Source: Allolobophora icterica (Eukaryota > Annelida > Clitellata > Crassiclitellata > Lumbricidae). From it: a stretch of 64,000 nt of DNA. The translations under genes and the position numbers were made by a program. The stretch's first letter is position 1, and each line of letters begins with the position of its first letter. Positions 1-12,834 of this stretch are shown here, piece by piece. The notes below the pieces were generated by a model, which saw nothing but the letters and a program-made list of their open reading frames with translations, did no database searches and was not told where the DNA came from. The stretch covers positions 9,098,373-9,162,372 of the forward strand of contig OY744605.1 in assembly GCA_963556255.1 (NCBI GenBank). The letters run 5' to 3'.

Positions 1-660
1 TATGCCATTCTTTAGAGGGAATGTAGGGCTATATTTGCTTGCTTAGTAATTTGTCTTTTGAAAACCGGAAGTTATCATAATAAATAATAATACGCTTTTT
101 CAGTGTGAAAATCACTGATACAACATCACAACGTAAATCGATATGGTTGGGTATGGGGAAGGGCTATAAACAGTTGAAGCAGAATGCTAACAGAGTAAAG
201 CAGTGCTGTGAAGTTTTGAAGAAGCCGGTTTGCAGGAAGCATTCGCACAAAACAATGAAAGTAACTTGCAATAACTGCAAGGACCACTGACGTATCTGAC
301 TGCCGGGAAAAATTACATAATTTCTTGTTTCATGTTGATATAGCTGCATGCCTTTAGATTTTGCTTGAAACTAGAACAGACTTTGGAATAGTTTGTATTG
401 TTGAAAATTAAGCCTCATTATATTTAGAATATTCTTGGATACATAGTTCATTTTCAAAACCCACATCATTTATATTTTTTTATCCAAACAGTACAAATTG
501 TGTGGGATAATATCAGATATCGTTAAATGGACCGGTGCCTTTGTTAAAAAGTATATAATTTCGAGATGCATTCATATATTTTACAACTAAATATACCATT
601 CTTTTCAGAAATGAATGCTGAATCAAATTCTGTATTCCATTATATGATATTTGAAACCAA
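1..660. other. No gene seen
   Basis: AT-rich, no supported gene; the 61-codon frames on both strands have no recognisable content. Confidence 0.5.
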
Positions 661-672
661 ACACGAAATTCC

Positions 673-740
673 GGGGGGTGGTAACCACCCCCCTTGGTAG
701 CCGATGTCGCAAAATAACCTTGGTAGCCTGAGGGTTAACT
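673..740. repeat. Palindrome and possible piggyBac-like terminus
   Basis: GGGGGGTGGT-A-ACCACCCCCC is a perfect 10-bp-arm palindrome (673-693). CCTTGGTAGCC occurs twice (692-702, 718-728), and the stretch ends CTGAGGG-TTAA, as a piggyBac-type end would. No partner end was found in the window, so this is weak. Confidence 0.35.
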
Positions 741-819
741 ATATTTTGTGACTTTAAAAGCCGTTGACATAAAAATTCTTTTTACCGCTTACACACAACT
801 GGGACACAATATTATTGCA

Positions 820-1290
820 AATTTAGCGCGGGTACGTTGTATATAGTGTCAATGGTTCACATATTAAAGGTTTCTAAGGAGAGCATTTTATTAATCAGAT
901 TTTAACGACATCTGACGATGTACAAGGGCGCTGATGTTAAGTGAAAAACCTTTACCATTATTACTTTTCTGTACTGGCTCAAAGTTAATTATTTGCAGTT
1001 TAACGACGCTTTGTAATAAGAAAGATGATTAGCGTCGCTCTATTCCTTAATCCACGCTTGAGACATGCACTGCGGAATACGGACAGTTGTAGAGTTCCGG
1101 GTTTTAACCTTCGGGGTTAATGGATTTATAGTCTCGTTCAAAGTGTTGTAGAGGTCTCTACAGACTGCAGTTTGCAAACTATTCTTTAACGATCTATTAA
1201 GGCTCGTTGAGTCGATTCAATTTTAAGAAGTTCCCCATCTATAAATTGAACGGGTTTAATCGGTACATATCGTAGAACGTATTTCTATGC
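820..1290. repeat. Repeat module D, copy 1
   Basis: Contains TATATAGTGTC, a TTAAAGGTTTCTAAGGAGAG motif, GATTTTAACGACATCTGACG, TTCCTTAATCCACGCTTGAG and GAACGGGTTTAATCGGTACA. The same series recurs at 4345-4800 and 20110-20525. Includes the dispersed repeat described at 50130-50980. Confidence 0.8.
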
Positions 1291-1662
1291 AAAAGATTTA
1301 CGACTAGGAATAAGTTATTTTACTTGCTCTTCCCGGAAGGTATCAGCATAGGCAGCAAACGTTTCGGTAAATTTGTTATTATTTTCAATTGGCTCAGCTG
1401 ATTTGAAAAGCAAAGATATAGCAGTAAATTTTTTAAGACTTTAACAATATTCTATTGTACTGAATTGCACTTTAATGTATAATTATCATGCATTGTGTCC
1501 ACCCTAAAAAAACAGCATTGCTCCTTTATCCAGACTTGGAACTGGCACCATTAATAAAAAATTAATGGCAGAGTTAAAGTTAATGGTTAGTTGTCTCCAA
1601 TGTTTAAGAACATCTTATGGCTGCGAAGGGCAGTTGACATCAACCTTATCTTACCTAGTCTT

Positions 1663-1843
1663 GGATGGATGGATGGATGGATGGATGGATGGATGGATGG
1701 ATGGATGGATGGATGGATGGATGGATGGATGGATGGATGGATGGATGGATGGATGGATGGATGGATGGATGGATGGATGGATGGATGGATGGATGGATGG
1801 ATGGATGGATGGATGGATGGATGGATGGATGGATGGATGGATG
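1663..1843. repeat. (GGAT)n microsatellite
   Basis: About 45 uninterrupted tetramers. Confidence 0.98.
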
Positions 1844-1849
1844 CAGAGT

Positions 1850-3139
1850 TTAAAGATATCTTATGGCAACAAAGGCCGTTAACTTCGACATAAATTACTT
1901 TGGTATTGAATAGTTTTTGAATAAGTCAGCCACACCATCCTAATTCCAAAAACGACGTTTGACGCTTATATAGTGTTGGTTGACAGCTTTTAAAGGTGTC
2001 TAATGTGAGTATCGCTATTATTAACGCCGTCTAGTGGCTGCCAAGTGCAGGTAACCTCGACCATGCTACCCTTCATTAACACTAATAAGTTCTAAGTATA
2101 AGGTAATAATTGAACCCCTCAAGCTATTGCAATCGTAGGTTTTCACAATATTCAATGAAAGTTTCGATTTGTAAAAATCGTGTTTTTGCCACTACCGTTA
2201 ACGTCGAACTTATTTTACCCCTTTGGCCATTACACCCTATTTAAGAATATCCACCGGCGGAAGAACGTCGTTGCAAATTGCATTTCCATTTGTACTTTCC
2301 CTAATGTTGCCATTAGTAATCCATTGTGAACGTACTTGTAATGTAATGTAATGGAACATTTATATGGCGCCGCTCAGAAGGCAAACCATATGAGAAGCGC
2401 TCTAGCTGGAAGACTCACAGTGTCGGGCCCACGCACACACGTGGAACCAACCAACGGTTCCCGCCGACAGCCGACAGATGGCGTAGACGTTCAGAGTTTT
2501 TGAGCCAAGTTACGTCTATATAGGGGAGAGACGAGAGGTGACAGCGTTCGCAACACACGGTGATGCTACCGCCGAGTTGTCCCTTATTGTTAGAAGATGA
2601 TGCACATTATGTTATTTGCAGAGGCACAAGGGTTCCGTAGATGAATCGGCTAGTGTCGGTGAGTAGATTGCTGCTCTCTTAAAGGGCGAACATTACACTT
2701 AAAAGAGGTGTGTAATAATTTTCAACAATTTCGCCGTTCCTGTAGCATTTTACGGCTCTATGAAACTAATTTTCGTTTAACTGTTATTCTTCCAAGGTTT
2801 AACGACTGCGTATGACATCAAAGGTTCTTGCCTTCTTTCAAGATATTGTTGATTTCTGTTTGTATTCTGCTTGTTTTAAATTTCTCGTAGATGTTCTCAT
2901 ATTGTTCTCGATGAATGTTCTCGATGTTGTTCTCGTTTTCCCGCCTTCGTCAGAGCTGTCCCACTCCGGCTAGACGTCGTCGGCCTCGCCCCTACGGCAC
3001 GGCACGGCTAATCGGCCGTCTGCCCAGATGACAACTCACCACGACGAAGAAACAAATATACACCTACGGTTTTCATTTAACGGCGCAATGACCACACTCT
3101 TAGCACTAATCAACTCTAGTCAATTTACACGGTGAACAC
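1850..3139. other. No gene seen; GC-richer block with TATA-like site
   Basis: 1850-2330 holds pieces of the dispersed repeat. 2360-2580 and 2940-3060 are GC-richer than the surroundings; CGTCTATATAGGGGAGAG at 2514-2531 resembles a TATA box and might belong to an old element's promoter. No frame supports a product. Confidence 0.35.
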
Positions 3140-3990
3140 ATATGTATGGTCGGTACAGCGCGTTTTAAAGGTGTCTAAAGAGAGCTACACGTCAACTCGA
3201 CTTAAGAACAACTGTGGTGGTCACAACTTTGAACGACACTTTACTCTACGGCTAGGAACAACATTGAGATTCTACCCCACAATGGTGCAGGAACGGTGAA
3301 CATTGAGAGAGGAAAATTTGCATCAAGGGTAGACGCAACAAATTACGCAGGAAATTATTCTGTTCCAGCAGCGCCTCTGGTGGCCTCGTCTGTAAACCAA
3401 GAACGCTGCCTTTTGAAAGATCAGGCAGAGGGAGAGATGTGGCCACCAGAGATGATTCAAATACACATACTTAGGTCTCAGGAATAAGTACTTAGATCTC
3501 AAATACCAGTACGATTACTTAGGTGTCAAGTACAAGTACTTAGGTCTCAGGGACAAGTACTTAGGTTTGAAGTACACGTATGAATACAAGTACTCTGCTT
3601 CAAGTACAAGAATGAGCACTTAGGTTTCAAGTACAAGTCCAACAACAAGTAATTAGGTCTCACGTGCAAGTACTTTGGTCTCAAGTACAAGTGAGAGCAC
3701 TTAGGTGTTAAGTACAAGTACTTAAGTCTCAAGTACAAGTACGACTTCACGTACTTGACGTACATGGGTGCATTATCATTGAGGACGTTAGGAAATTGAA
3801 GCCTGTTAGCTCCTCGTACACGAGCGGATAGTGGAGCGACCCGGAAATGAAGAGACCAAGGTACTCAAGGTACTTAGGTAGGAAAGGAGTTAGCCCGACC
3901 AAACAGTTGCTAAGAGTTATTATTTTTATCTGGATGCGCTCGGGCACAGCAAGTCAGTGAAGAGTTTCCCGAATATTTGGCCAAGATTCG
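3140..3990. repeat. Repeat module E, copy 1, with minisatellite
   Basis: GCGTTTTAAAGGTGTCTAA, then GACGCAACAAATTACGCAGG and CAGCGCCTCTGGTGGCC, followed by a minisatellite (3465-3770) with units near AAGTACAAGTACTTAGGTC. Matches 5150-5700. Short frames only. Confidence 0.8.
3465..3770. repeat. Minisatellite, ~21-bp units
   Basis: Degenerate tandem units of the form AAGTACAAGTACTTAGGTCT; about 14 units. Confidence 0.85.
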
Positions 3991-4100
3991 GGAGGCCAGG
4001 CAAGGTATTGTAGATAAGGTAACAACAGGCCAGGAACTATAGGCAAGGTAATAATAACGGTTAAGGTATAATAGGTAAAGCAACAACGGTTATGGTATGA
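3990..4100. repeat. Degenerate AGGTAAGG/CAACAGG repeats
   Basis: Runs of GGTAAGGTAACAACAGG-like units. The same type is found at 39790-39925. Confidence 0.7.
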
Positions 4101-4344
4101 TAGCATAGTCTATAACAGCGAAATTCCAGTATGTAATCGTAAGTGACACCCTTGGTCGCTTGCGTCTTCCCGTCCTTCCCTGCTCGCTTCGGTAGCTGTT
4201 CGATTGCTTCCTTCCAATTCCATCGCTTCTTTCTAATTCCAATCTCGATACTAAATTGTTGTATTGCGAGGTTCAACTCTGTTTACTGTGTGGTTTAGTT
4301 GTTGGGAACAGTGTGGAAAACCAACTGCAAATTTTACGCAGCCA

Positions 4345-4800
4345 CGCTATATATAATTTTGGTGGATCCTTTTCAAAGGTGTCTAAGGAGAGCATTTCAT
4401 TAATCAGATTTTACCGACATTACAAGGGCGTTGATATTAAGAGGAAAAACTTTGTACAATTGTTTCTAATCTTTATTGGCACAAAGTTGGTTAGTTGCTG
4501 TTTAACGACGCTGTGTCATAACAAAGATGATAAGCTTCTCCCTCCTCCTTTATCAAGTCTTTGGACAGACGTTACCAGAGACAGTCAGAGGCAGAGTGCC
4601 TGGTTTCAACCTCCGGGGTTTAACGGATTCATAGTCTCGTTTCTTAGTGTTGTAAAGGTCTCTAAAGCTTGCAGTGTGTGAACTATTCTTTAAGGCTCTA
4701 TTAAGGCTCCTTGAGTCGGCTCAGTGTTAGCAAGTATCACCTATAGGCTATAACTTGAACGGGTTTAATCGGTACATATCGTAGAGCGTTTTTCTCATCG
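4345..4800. repeat. Repeat module D, copy 2
   Basis: Collinear with 820-1290, same strand; the 141-codon frame at 4256-4681 is a by-product. Confidence 0.8.
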
Positions 4801-5149
4801 ACACGTCACCCGAATTCCTAGAACTTGAGATGTCGAGAGGTAATTTACGCTTGTTTTTTCCATTTTAGAGTTATTTACGCAAAATTAAGTCACATAAATT
4901 CGATATCATAAAACATTATAGTATACACCAAAAAGGTGGAAAAACCGAAACGATATCTCGCTCACAACTACAGGCAAGCTAAGCTCTCGATTATTTCTTC
5001 GCATTTCGGAATATTTAATTACGTAAACTTTGATAAATCCATAAGATCCGTAAAGTTACCAAACTCGTTTTCCGTAAAGAACGTTATTTTATACCGAAAA
5101 CAAACTAAAGTAACTCACCTTCAAACTGTTCACTTTGCGCGGTTTACAA
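4800..5149. other. No gene; repeat also seen at 47.5 kb
   Basis: CTCGATTATTTCTTCGCATT and ACGTAAACTTTG recur at 47530-47580. AT-rich, no supported coding. Confidence 0.5.
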
Positions 5150-5700
5150 ATATCTATGGTGAGCAGAACGCGTTGTAAAGGTGTCTAAACAGAGTATCGC
5201 GTCAATCTGTGTGGACACTCTGGCAGCCAGATCCTAAAATGCTGTGAAAACACAGAATTTTAGACTCTGGCAAGTTAAACCGAAGAATGTTTACCCTACA
5301 GTGCAGAAAGAGATGAACATTGAGTGGGGAACCTCGAGTATCACGGGCAGACGCAATAAATAACGCATGGAAATATTTTATTCCATCAGCGCCTCTGGCG
5401 GCATCACTTGTAAACTCAGTTGACACTCGTTGGAAAGATCAGACAACGAGGGACAGATGTGGCGATCAGAGATGTTTCAAGTACCTTGGTCTCAAGTACA
5501 AGTACAAGTACTTAGGCCTCAAGTACAAGTATGATTACGAGTGCTCAATGTACATGGGTGCTGACCATCCGCTATCATTAAGAGAGGTTAAGAAATTAAA
5601 GCCGGTTAGCAACCTGTACCTACCCTACCTCACGGGGTTAGTCATAGGGACCGTTGTTCTTCTAAGTATTAGTAGTATAGCAGTTATTCCAATTGCAACT
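5150..5700. repeat. Repeat module E, copy 2
   Basis: Collinear with 3140-3960; the minisatellite is much shorter here (5488-5545). The 152-codon frame 5320-5778 has no recognisable domain. Confidence 0.75.
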
Positions 5701-6095
5701 GAATATTTTTATAGCGCCACTTCAACAACGAAGTTGTTTTATCGACATCTTGCGGCAGCCGCACTGGCTGCCCATTGACTTTCTTTTGTAAGTCAGCGCC
5801 AATAGCCTCGACTTGATAGGTTAGCCGAGTGCAAAAAAATTCGGACGGGTTTAGCGAGTACAGAGGAAGAGCTACGGACGTCCGCTGACGTTGTACCGCC
5901 CCGCCCCCAACGGACCCTCGGCTGGGTAAACATCGTCATCAATTCTTATTCAACGCCTGAAAGATTATGCGGGACGCCGAGTTAGAAGGGACAATCGCAC
6001 GCCGCTCAATACGATTGTTGACTTTTGGCTTGCACTCGCGTTAGGTTTTATTGGATAAGATCCTGACCGATCCAAATGCAAATTTATGTCACTCG
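5690..6095. repeat. Repeat module F, copy 1
   Basis: Matches 40515-40925. A central 119-bp part (5853-5971) is exactly identical to 40686-40804 and includes a GC box, CCGCCCCGCCCCCAACGG. No frame. Confidence 0.85.
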
Positions 6096-6309
6096 GAGCC
6101 TGTGCACTGACTGTGCCAATCCCAAGCCTGGAATAAGTAAGGTAGATTAAGGTGAGCTAAGGTAAGCTAAGGTAGATTAAGATAAATCTTGTTAACGGGA
6201 TAGGTAGCTCAAAAACATTATAATGCCTTTTCATAATACATACTTGGTATTTGCTCCTCCAGGATGTAATCTAGAGATTTCGACGTGCTTATGTGATAGG
6301 TTGACGACA
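6096..6309. other. No gene; GGTAGATTAAGG-type repeats
   Basis: Short degenerate runs (6138-6185) of GTAAGGTAGATTAAGG. Nothing else seen. Confidence 0.5.
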
Positions 6310-8650
6310 CAGACGCTGATTATTATTCCAAAGTTTAACGTCGTCCTTTGGCAACAATGGCCGTTGACGACAATTCACAAATACAATTTCTAGAAAACGA
6401 TAAACTTATAGTGTCCGTATAACACCATGTAAAGGTGTCAAACATAAGCTTACAATGTCAGTAATGTCACATAACCCAAAGCAACATATCTAATGTTATT
6501 TATAATACACATAGCTATAAAATGTTCCGACGCAAACCAAACAGTACTTCGCAACTATTGTCACTCGCTAGAAATATTTAAACAACTTCAGACATAAATG
6601 CACAGCACATATGATTATAATTATGACATTATATTCCCATTCTATTATTGAAATGTTTAATTGATCATTTCTTATTCCTCAGTTCAATGAGATCTTATAG
6701 CAATATGTACCACTACAATCATATCATGTATGAAATAGTACCAATCTCACATACATCATGCATATTAAATGAAACGTATGGTTATACCAAGTACCTTTCC
6801 TCAAAGAAACTGCTCAGGTACTAAACACACTCAAGTACAAATCTCATCAACCAACAAAGCATAAAATTATATGAGCATAATAATTACAATTGTTTCAAGT
6901 TTGATTTTAATGCATTCAAGATTGCATTATAATAATGTAATAATTAATACAATAAAATAAAATGCACAAGGAAAAGACTAATTAAAATTACAGATAAAAA
7001 AAAATAAATTAAAAAAAAATAAATAAAAAAAAAATAAAAAAAATAAAATAAAATAAATAAAAAATAAATAAATAAAACTATTTACATTAGCAAACTTAGC
7101 ATATCTCTTTACAGAATTTGACCTTTAGTAATTAGTTTAAGTACCCTATACACTTCATTTTGTAATATATTTACTGTTAAAAGGGTTGAAATAGAAATGT
7201 CCCTTTTATACAATTGACACTTATCTCCCAACAACTTCGATATATCTTCTTTTTTACACTCAAGTAGTAGGTGATGAATAGTCTCCTTGACCTGACAGGT
7301 ATCACATAAACCACTTGAATGTCGTTTTATAATAAACAGCCTTTGATTAGTATTCGCGACTCCCAGACGTAACCTAGAAATTTGGACTTCCTTATGCCTA
7401 TAAGGTTCTAAATATTTAATATCTGTACTTACAATTGGACAAATAGATTTATAAAAATGACCTCTATTATCGTTAGTATATTCTAATTGCCATTTATTTA
7501 CTATATACAGTTTCATTAAAGTAAAAATTTCTGAAAGTTCAAGATAATTAGTAGAATTAATATGATCAATACTCAGGGCTTCTTTAGCCAAAGTATCTGC
7601 TCGATCATTACCTGTCAGGTCAATGTGACTTGGGATCCAAATAAATCTTATTTGATTGGAATTTAGTCTGTTAATCAGAGACAATAGTTCATTCAATAAA
7701 TTAGGTCTAGACTGAGAATAAGACTCCTTAATTGACGTAAGAACACTCAATGAATCAGAAAACAATGCAAATTGACAATTCTTATAACATTCGGAGTTTA
7801 AAATCCATTTTACAGTTTCTATAATTGCAGTCAACTCTGCTGCATAAATACTGGAGCTATTACATAATCTAAATTTTTTATCTATATTTAAACTTGGTAC
7901 TGTAAAGGCAGCAGAAACAAATTCATCTACCTTTGACCCATCAGTATAGATATGTATGTAAGAGTTGTACTTAGAAACTAATTCCAAAGCAGATTGCTTT
8001 AAATATTCTGGATGATCAGTTTTCTTATTTATTAATTTATTCAAAGTTAAGTCAACCTCTACTTGTTTGTTACACCAAGGAGGTTCAGATGGGAAAGAAG
8101 GGCCAATAATAGACGTATTAAGTGAAGAAAAGAATTCAGAAGTACGAGTATAAATGGAATGCTCCCTACTCTCAGGTGTCCTAAAAACATTTGTCCAGTG
8201 GTTCTCCATTGTTGCTGTATTTATGTGAAATTTATTACCCAAAATTTTAGTCCCACATTTTATTGAATTTTGGAGTCGTCTTAAATGAAGAGGCAACTCT
8301 CCACATTCATTTTGAAGTGCTGCAGCTGCAGTACCCTTAGGGGCTCCACAACATAATCTAAGTGCCTCAGTTTGGATACAAGAGAGTTTATCTAGGTGCG
8401 ATTTACAAGCAGAAGAATAAGCAACGTCACCATAATCTAAAATAGACCTAATTAATGCCCTATATATGGTTAGGAGAGTTTTCTTACAAGCTCCCCAACC
8501 ATAGCCACTGATGGCTCTTATGAGATTTAACCTCTTTTTGCATTTTTCAATGATATAATCAATATGTGGTTTCCAACTCAATTTACTGTCAAAAATTACT
8601 CCCAAGAATTTGACTTCATTTTCCATTTTAATTTGTTCTTTATCAATTTT
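6310..8650 (-). mobile_element. I/Nimb-like LINE copy 1: RT end, RNase H and 3' UTR
   Basis: A 505-codon open frame (7109-8626) begins in the RT thumb (KFLGVIFDSKLSW) and continues to an RNase H domain: IYTDGSK, AAELTAIIE, FSDSLSVL, and WIPSHIDLTGNDRADTLA contain the catalytic D-E-D-D residues. A CxxC...HxxxxxC end motif (CDTCQVKETIHHLLLEC) follows. This layout is that of I-superclade LINEs. It is 5'-truncated at about 8650, where similarity to copy 2 stops. The 3' UTR runs left to about 6310 and matches 50130-50980 in inverse orientation. The frame is undamaged over its whole length, suggesting a young copy. An A-rich stretch at 6990-7080 lies inside the UTR. Confidence 0.9.
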
Positions 8651-9028
<378 letters not shown>

Positions 9029-9031
9029 CAC

Positions 9032-9085
9032 ATTTTGGGTAATAAATTTCACATAAATACAGCAACAATGGAGAACCACTGGACA
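9032..9085 (+). repeat. 54-bp exact inverted copy of LINE sequence
   Basis: Identical over 54 bp to the complement of 8192-8245 in LINE copy 1. It lies between the CA/TA repeat and the tail of another LINE, about 790 bp from its source. There are no recognisable LINE ends, so it looks like a templated insertion rather than a separate retrotransposition. Confidence 0.9.
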
Positions 9086-9088
9086 ATG

Positions 9089-9565
9089 AATGAATGAATC
9101 AATCAATCAATCAATCAATGTGTTTATTGCATCAAATGACAACCAAGTACAAATCCTTTAACAAATAAAAAGCCAATGGTAATTATTATAACAGTAAGAT
9201 TCAATTCTGGACAAAAAGAAAGAATGCTTGTTCTGTGATTCAGAGTATTATCAAGAAATCGTCGAGCTTATATGTAAAATTTATTTTCAGGATTGACATC
9301 TGAAGCAATAGGTATCCCCAAAGGGATGGAAGTCCCGCTTAGCGGGGATACCCTTCAAGATCTAGTTACATAAAGTTATATGGCTTACTAATTGGTCACC
9401 TTCTCCAGTTCACAGTTAACCGAAGTTTTGTATTAGATAAGTCAAAAAACTAGAGGGGTAAACCATAAAAAAATTAATTATCCTTAACTAACACCCTTAA
9501 CTACAGCACATATGTGCTAGGCTCCAGTGCTGCCCTGCTCCCCAATCCGACCGACCAGAACAATT
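9089..9565 (-). mobile_element. L2/CR1-like LINE 3' end
   Basis: Starts (in plus orientation) with a GAATCAATCAATCAATCAA tail repeat. It contains the paired block GGTATCCCC...AGCGGGGATACC, which recurs at 45285-45325 in an element of the opposite strand that ends in TTGATTGATTGA. So this is the 3' UTR of the same LINE family on the minus strand. No coding part is left here. Confidence 0.7.
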
Positions 9566-9586
9566 AGTTAGTTCATTATCTTATGT

Positions 9587-9588
<2 letters not shown>

Positions 9589-9648
<60 letters not shown>
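9589..9648. repeat. (TA)n microsatellite
   Basis: About 30 TA units. Confidence 0.97.
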
Positions 9649-9649
<1 letters not shown>

Positions 9650-9830
9650 CCGAAAAAGGCCACGTTCCAAATCGTGGGACCCACTACAGTAAACGCCCGG
9701 TGCTGGGCCAAGGCAGTTTCAGCCCTGGGAATAAAAAGTTCAAGCCGATTTACAGAGCGCAATGAGCCGGAATAAGATGCAGAAAGCACCTTTCGCAGAT
9801 AGTTCAAGAGATATTTCGGGGCAGTACGTT
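9650..9830 (-). mobile_element. LINE RT C-terminal fragment
   Basis: Minus-strand frame reads RLELFIPRAETALAQHRAF, then VVGPTIWN, the typical C-terminal pattern (L..PRA.T...RAF...GP.IWN) of CR1/L2/Rex1-like LINE proteins. It is cut by the TA microsatellite at its downstream end. Only about 55 residues remain. Confidence 0.65.
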
Positions 9831-10046
9831 GTTGAGATTTAGATACAATGAAGAGGATCTTAAAACGGTTGCGCGCAGCACCAGGGAGCTAGCGCAGTAA
9901 TTGCATCAAGCATGTAAGTATAGATATGGACAAAGCGGGGGAGTCGAGCGATATGCCTAGCAGAAGCGTGTGTGTGTGAAGTGAGCGTATTTTGAAAAAG
10001 TTTGTCACCAACGTGTCTCCTAAAGCAAATTCGACACTGTGCTCAC
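9831..10046. other. No gene seen
   Basis: Left flank of the broken channel exon; does not match the intron beside the intact exon at 46.1 kb. Confidence 0.5.
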
Positions 10047-10904
10047 CTAGAATGGCCATGACAATTTCGTCGTCGACGATCTCAATGGATCCTCTAGCGA
10101 TGAAGTAAATCGATGGGTTTAAGCCAGAACGTCTTATCTACGATTTTTTCAAAAATGGAGATTTTGACAGAAATTGAATTGACTAACGTCAATGCAGGTT
10201 CTGACAGAAGGTCGTACCTACAAGTCTCCATTAAAGTCTAGTTGGCACGAAGATACACCACAGTTTTTGGGTCACATTTATGCCATAAGGATGTACGTCC
10301 ATACATACAGCGTCTATTATTTACAGTGCAACTAGTAATTCTACCAGATGGTTGTATCTTGTCTAAGATACGTCTCTATGGCATAAATTGAATTTCTAAA
10401 GGCAAGTAAAATGAACGCTGCATATTGATACTTACTTTGACTGTCGGACAGCTTGTCACTTACTCACTTTCGTAGAAATTGCATAGCATTATATAATTTA
10501 GGTTATTCTAAAGTTATTAGTCGTTTTATCCTATAACATAATGTTGGAAGTGACTTTGGTGCAAGTTGCACAGAAATTATGAGATTATTCGTTATTTTAT
10601 TTTGTCTGCTAAAAGGGCGTATCTTGTCAAACTTTTACAAATTTCACCTAATTATCACGTTACGTGTAAACAAAACAATACTTGCTTTAAATCATTTCCA
10701 AAAGGATTGTTATTAGTCGGCATTTTGCTAGAAATAATTTTCATTGCCTAAATAAAAAATTTTTAAAACAACTTTTTCTGCAAAAAATTTACTTTTCCTT
10801 GATTATCTCGGAATGTTAAAAAACTTAGATAAGACGTTCTGGCTTAAACCCATCGAAATGGAGTCGAGGACATCACCCGGGTGAATCATTGTGTCACCAG
10901 GCGG
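10047..10904 (-). pseudogene. ERG cNBHD exon copy, 5'-truncated and split by a transposon
   Basis: 10047-10110 and 10860-10904 match 46185-46294 of the real exon. They code for [14 protein letters not shown] and [20 protein letters not shown], with the donor TTCTAG|GTGAGC still present. The sequence is interrupted at 10111-10855 by a 745-bp element with perfect 30-bp terminal inverted repeats. The 5' part of the exon, coding for [15 protein letters not shown], is absent: homology stops near 10904. Differences from the intact exon are few (2 silent changes in the left 64 nt). It is a disrupted copy and not functional as it stands. Confidence 0.9.
10111..10855. mobile_element. 745-bp nonautonomous inverted-repeat DNA element
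   Basis: Perfect 30-bp terminal inverted repeats, starting CGATGGGTTTAAGCCAGAAC (10111-10140) and its complement (10826-10855). AAAT flanks both sides; the uninterrupted paralogous exon at 46 kb has this site once, so the target duplication is 2 to 4 bp (AA or AAAT, not separable). AT-rich interior without a convincing transposase frame. The superfamily is not recognised. Confidence 0.9.
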
Positions 10905-11829
10905 CAGTGTTAGGAATATATAATAATATATGAAGCCGTTTTAAAGGTGTCTAAATATTGTTGCACTAAGCAATGTTTAATGACAGATTATGAGTACCAG
11001 GGCCTTTCACTTCTACATTACCTTACTCTTGTACGGGTTAAACTATTAGTAATATTTGTATAATGACGCAGTGTAATTAAGAAAATGATTGGCGTAGTCC
11101 TCCTAATTTATCCAGGATTTGGACTAGCACCATCCGAAAACTTCACTTCCCTTTTCGAGTAAAATGTGCGGAATTCTATCATCACAAATATTGTGTAATC
11201 GTAATCATAATCTCCAAACTTCTAAAGCACCACTCGAATCCAAAGCGCAGGGCACCAGCCTATTCACGAGCGCTGCGTCTAATCAGAGCGGTTTTCTAAA
11301 GAGTAGTTCAAAGGAGGTCCGAGTCCGGTACCCAGATGGTCGAGATCAAGAGAGGAGGAAGATCAGCTGTTAAGGCAGGTGTCGTTTAGGGCGAGAAGAA
11401 TTGTGTGTAGTAATATGCTGTCATAAGACTATAATAAATTGTAAAGTTTTTACTGAACAAAACAGCTTATGAATGGAATTGATGGAATTTAAGATGATAG
11501 CGTCAACCAAACCAACCTTATAGAAGTCAATGTCATTGGATTGAGAGTCTAACGACATCTTATGGCAACAAAGGCCATTCACGTCTGCAAGAAATTGTCT
11601 TGAACAGTTCTCACAATTCCTATGGCATAATGCAGTTAATCGTTTGTTGGGTAGTTACTGTTTAACGACACTGTTTCATAGCAAAGATGATTAACGTCGC
11701 CCTCATCCATTCTCCAATACTGTATTTGACATTGTCCTCCTTCTAAAGTTTCATAGTTCCACACACGACCACAGGACGAAAAAATTTCCAAATATGACAC
11801 GCTTAAAACTTGATAAGACGTAATCAGTT
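10905..11829. other. Dispersed-repeat pieces, no gene
   Basis: CCGTTTTAAAGGTGTCTAA at 10933, a module-D-like block at 11050-11140, and TAACGACATCTTATGGCAAC at 11550 plus TGTTTAACGACACTG at 11660. Frames are short. Confidence 0.5.
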
Positions 11830-12384
11830 TCCATATTTCAAACCTATTATAGCTTCGGTTGCCAGCGTTTTAAAGGTGTTTAAAGAGAGCGCCCAAAGAA
11901 CTCCATTTTCACATAATTAGGTTCTGGGTTTCAAACCTATATCGCTTCGATTGACTCCGTTGTAAAGGTGTCTAAATAGAGGACTCTCTGATAGGCTACC
12001 GCGCTCCGAAGATAAGGTAACTTAAGACGAGATAGGCGAAGCTAAGATAAGACGATATCAAATATGAAATCAAGTTAAATGGATGCTATGGTATCAGATA
12101 AGATGATACGTGACAAGATTAGGTAAGTAAAGGTGACATTAGATGGTATAAGATGAGATGAGATGATAATTATTATATCAGCTCATTAAGAGCGGAGATA
12201 AGGCAGATATGATATATGAGATAAAATGAAAGTTAATGTTTCTAAATCGATACACGAGAAAGGTCCGAAATTGATCAAAACCCATCGTAGTCTGCCACAA
12301 GCGGATCAGTAAATGTAAGCGCAAGAACTTTTAAAGTAATTACTAATTAATTAATTTAATCAGTCTATTCAAGAGGCTTCTCAG

Positions 12385-12834
12385 TAGGAGTCAGCCGGAT
12401 ATCGCCTCGGACATTTGCTTCGGCCGAATATCCGGTTTATTGGAACTATTCGGCACTATTCTCCTCGGCAAATACTGTACACACAAATAGTTGCTTGTCT
12501 GCCTCACATGCCGGAATTTGTAGGCTCATAATATCAGCTTTGAGCTTCATCTAGCATATTCATTTTGAAGAAGAAAAGTACAAAAAACACCAACACCGGA
12601 AGTCCACAACGGATGTCAAGTCTATTTCAGTGATTATTTATTTATATAATTCAACATCCATTAGTCAGTTATTAAAAATACAGAAATTTATTTCGATAAG
12701 TTTTCATTACATGAAAATGTGAAGCTTCGCATACGGAACAAATAGTACTCGGTTCGTACCCGGATCCGGCAAATAGTACATCCAAATACTCGGATTCGGT
12801 ACTCGGTTGAAATTGTCTACCCGGCTGACCCATA
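12385..12834. mobile_element. hAT-like MITE in duplication A, 450 bp
   Basis: Ends TAGGAGTCAGCCGG and CCGGCTGACCCATA are imperfect inverted repeats (12 of 14). An exact 8-bp duplication CTTCTCAG flanks the element (12377-12384, 12835-12842). Duplications B (25565) and C (53452) carry the site once and uninterrupted. CCGAATA/ACTCGG-type subterminal repeats fill both ends. The open frame at 12672-12908 is not a recognisable gene. Confidence 0.8.

Noticed and set aside
673..740. Complete piggyBac element
   Set aside because: Only one possible end was seen and no partner, so it is kept as a weak terminus only.
1565..1893. MDGWMDGW frames
   Set aside because: GGAT microsatellite.
4256..4681. 141-codon frame
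   Set aside because: It overlaps repeat module D, whose other two copies do not keep the frame.
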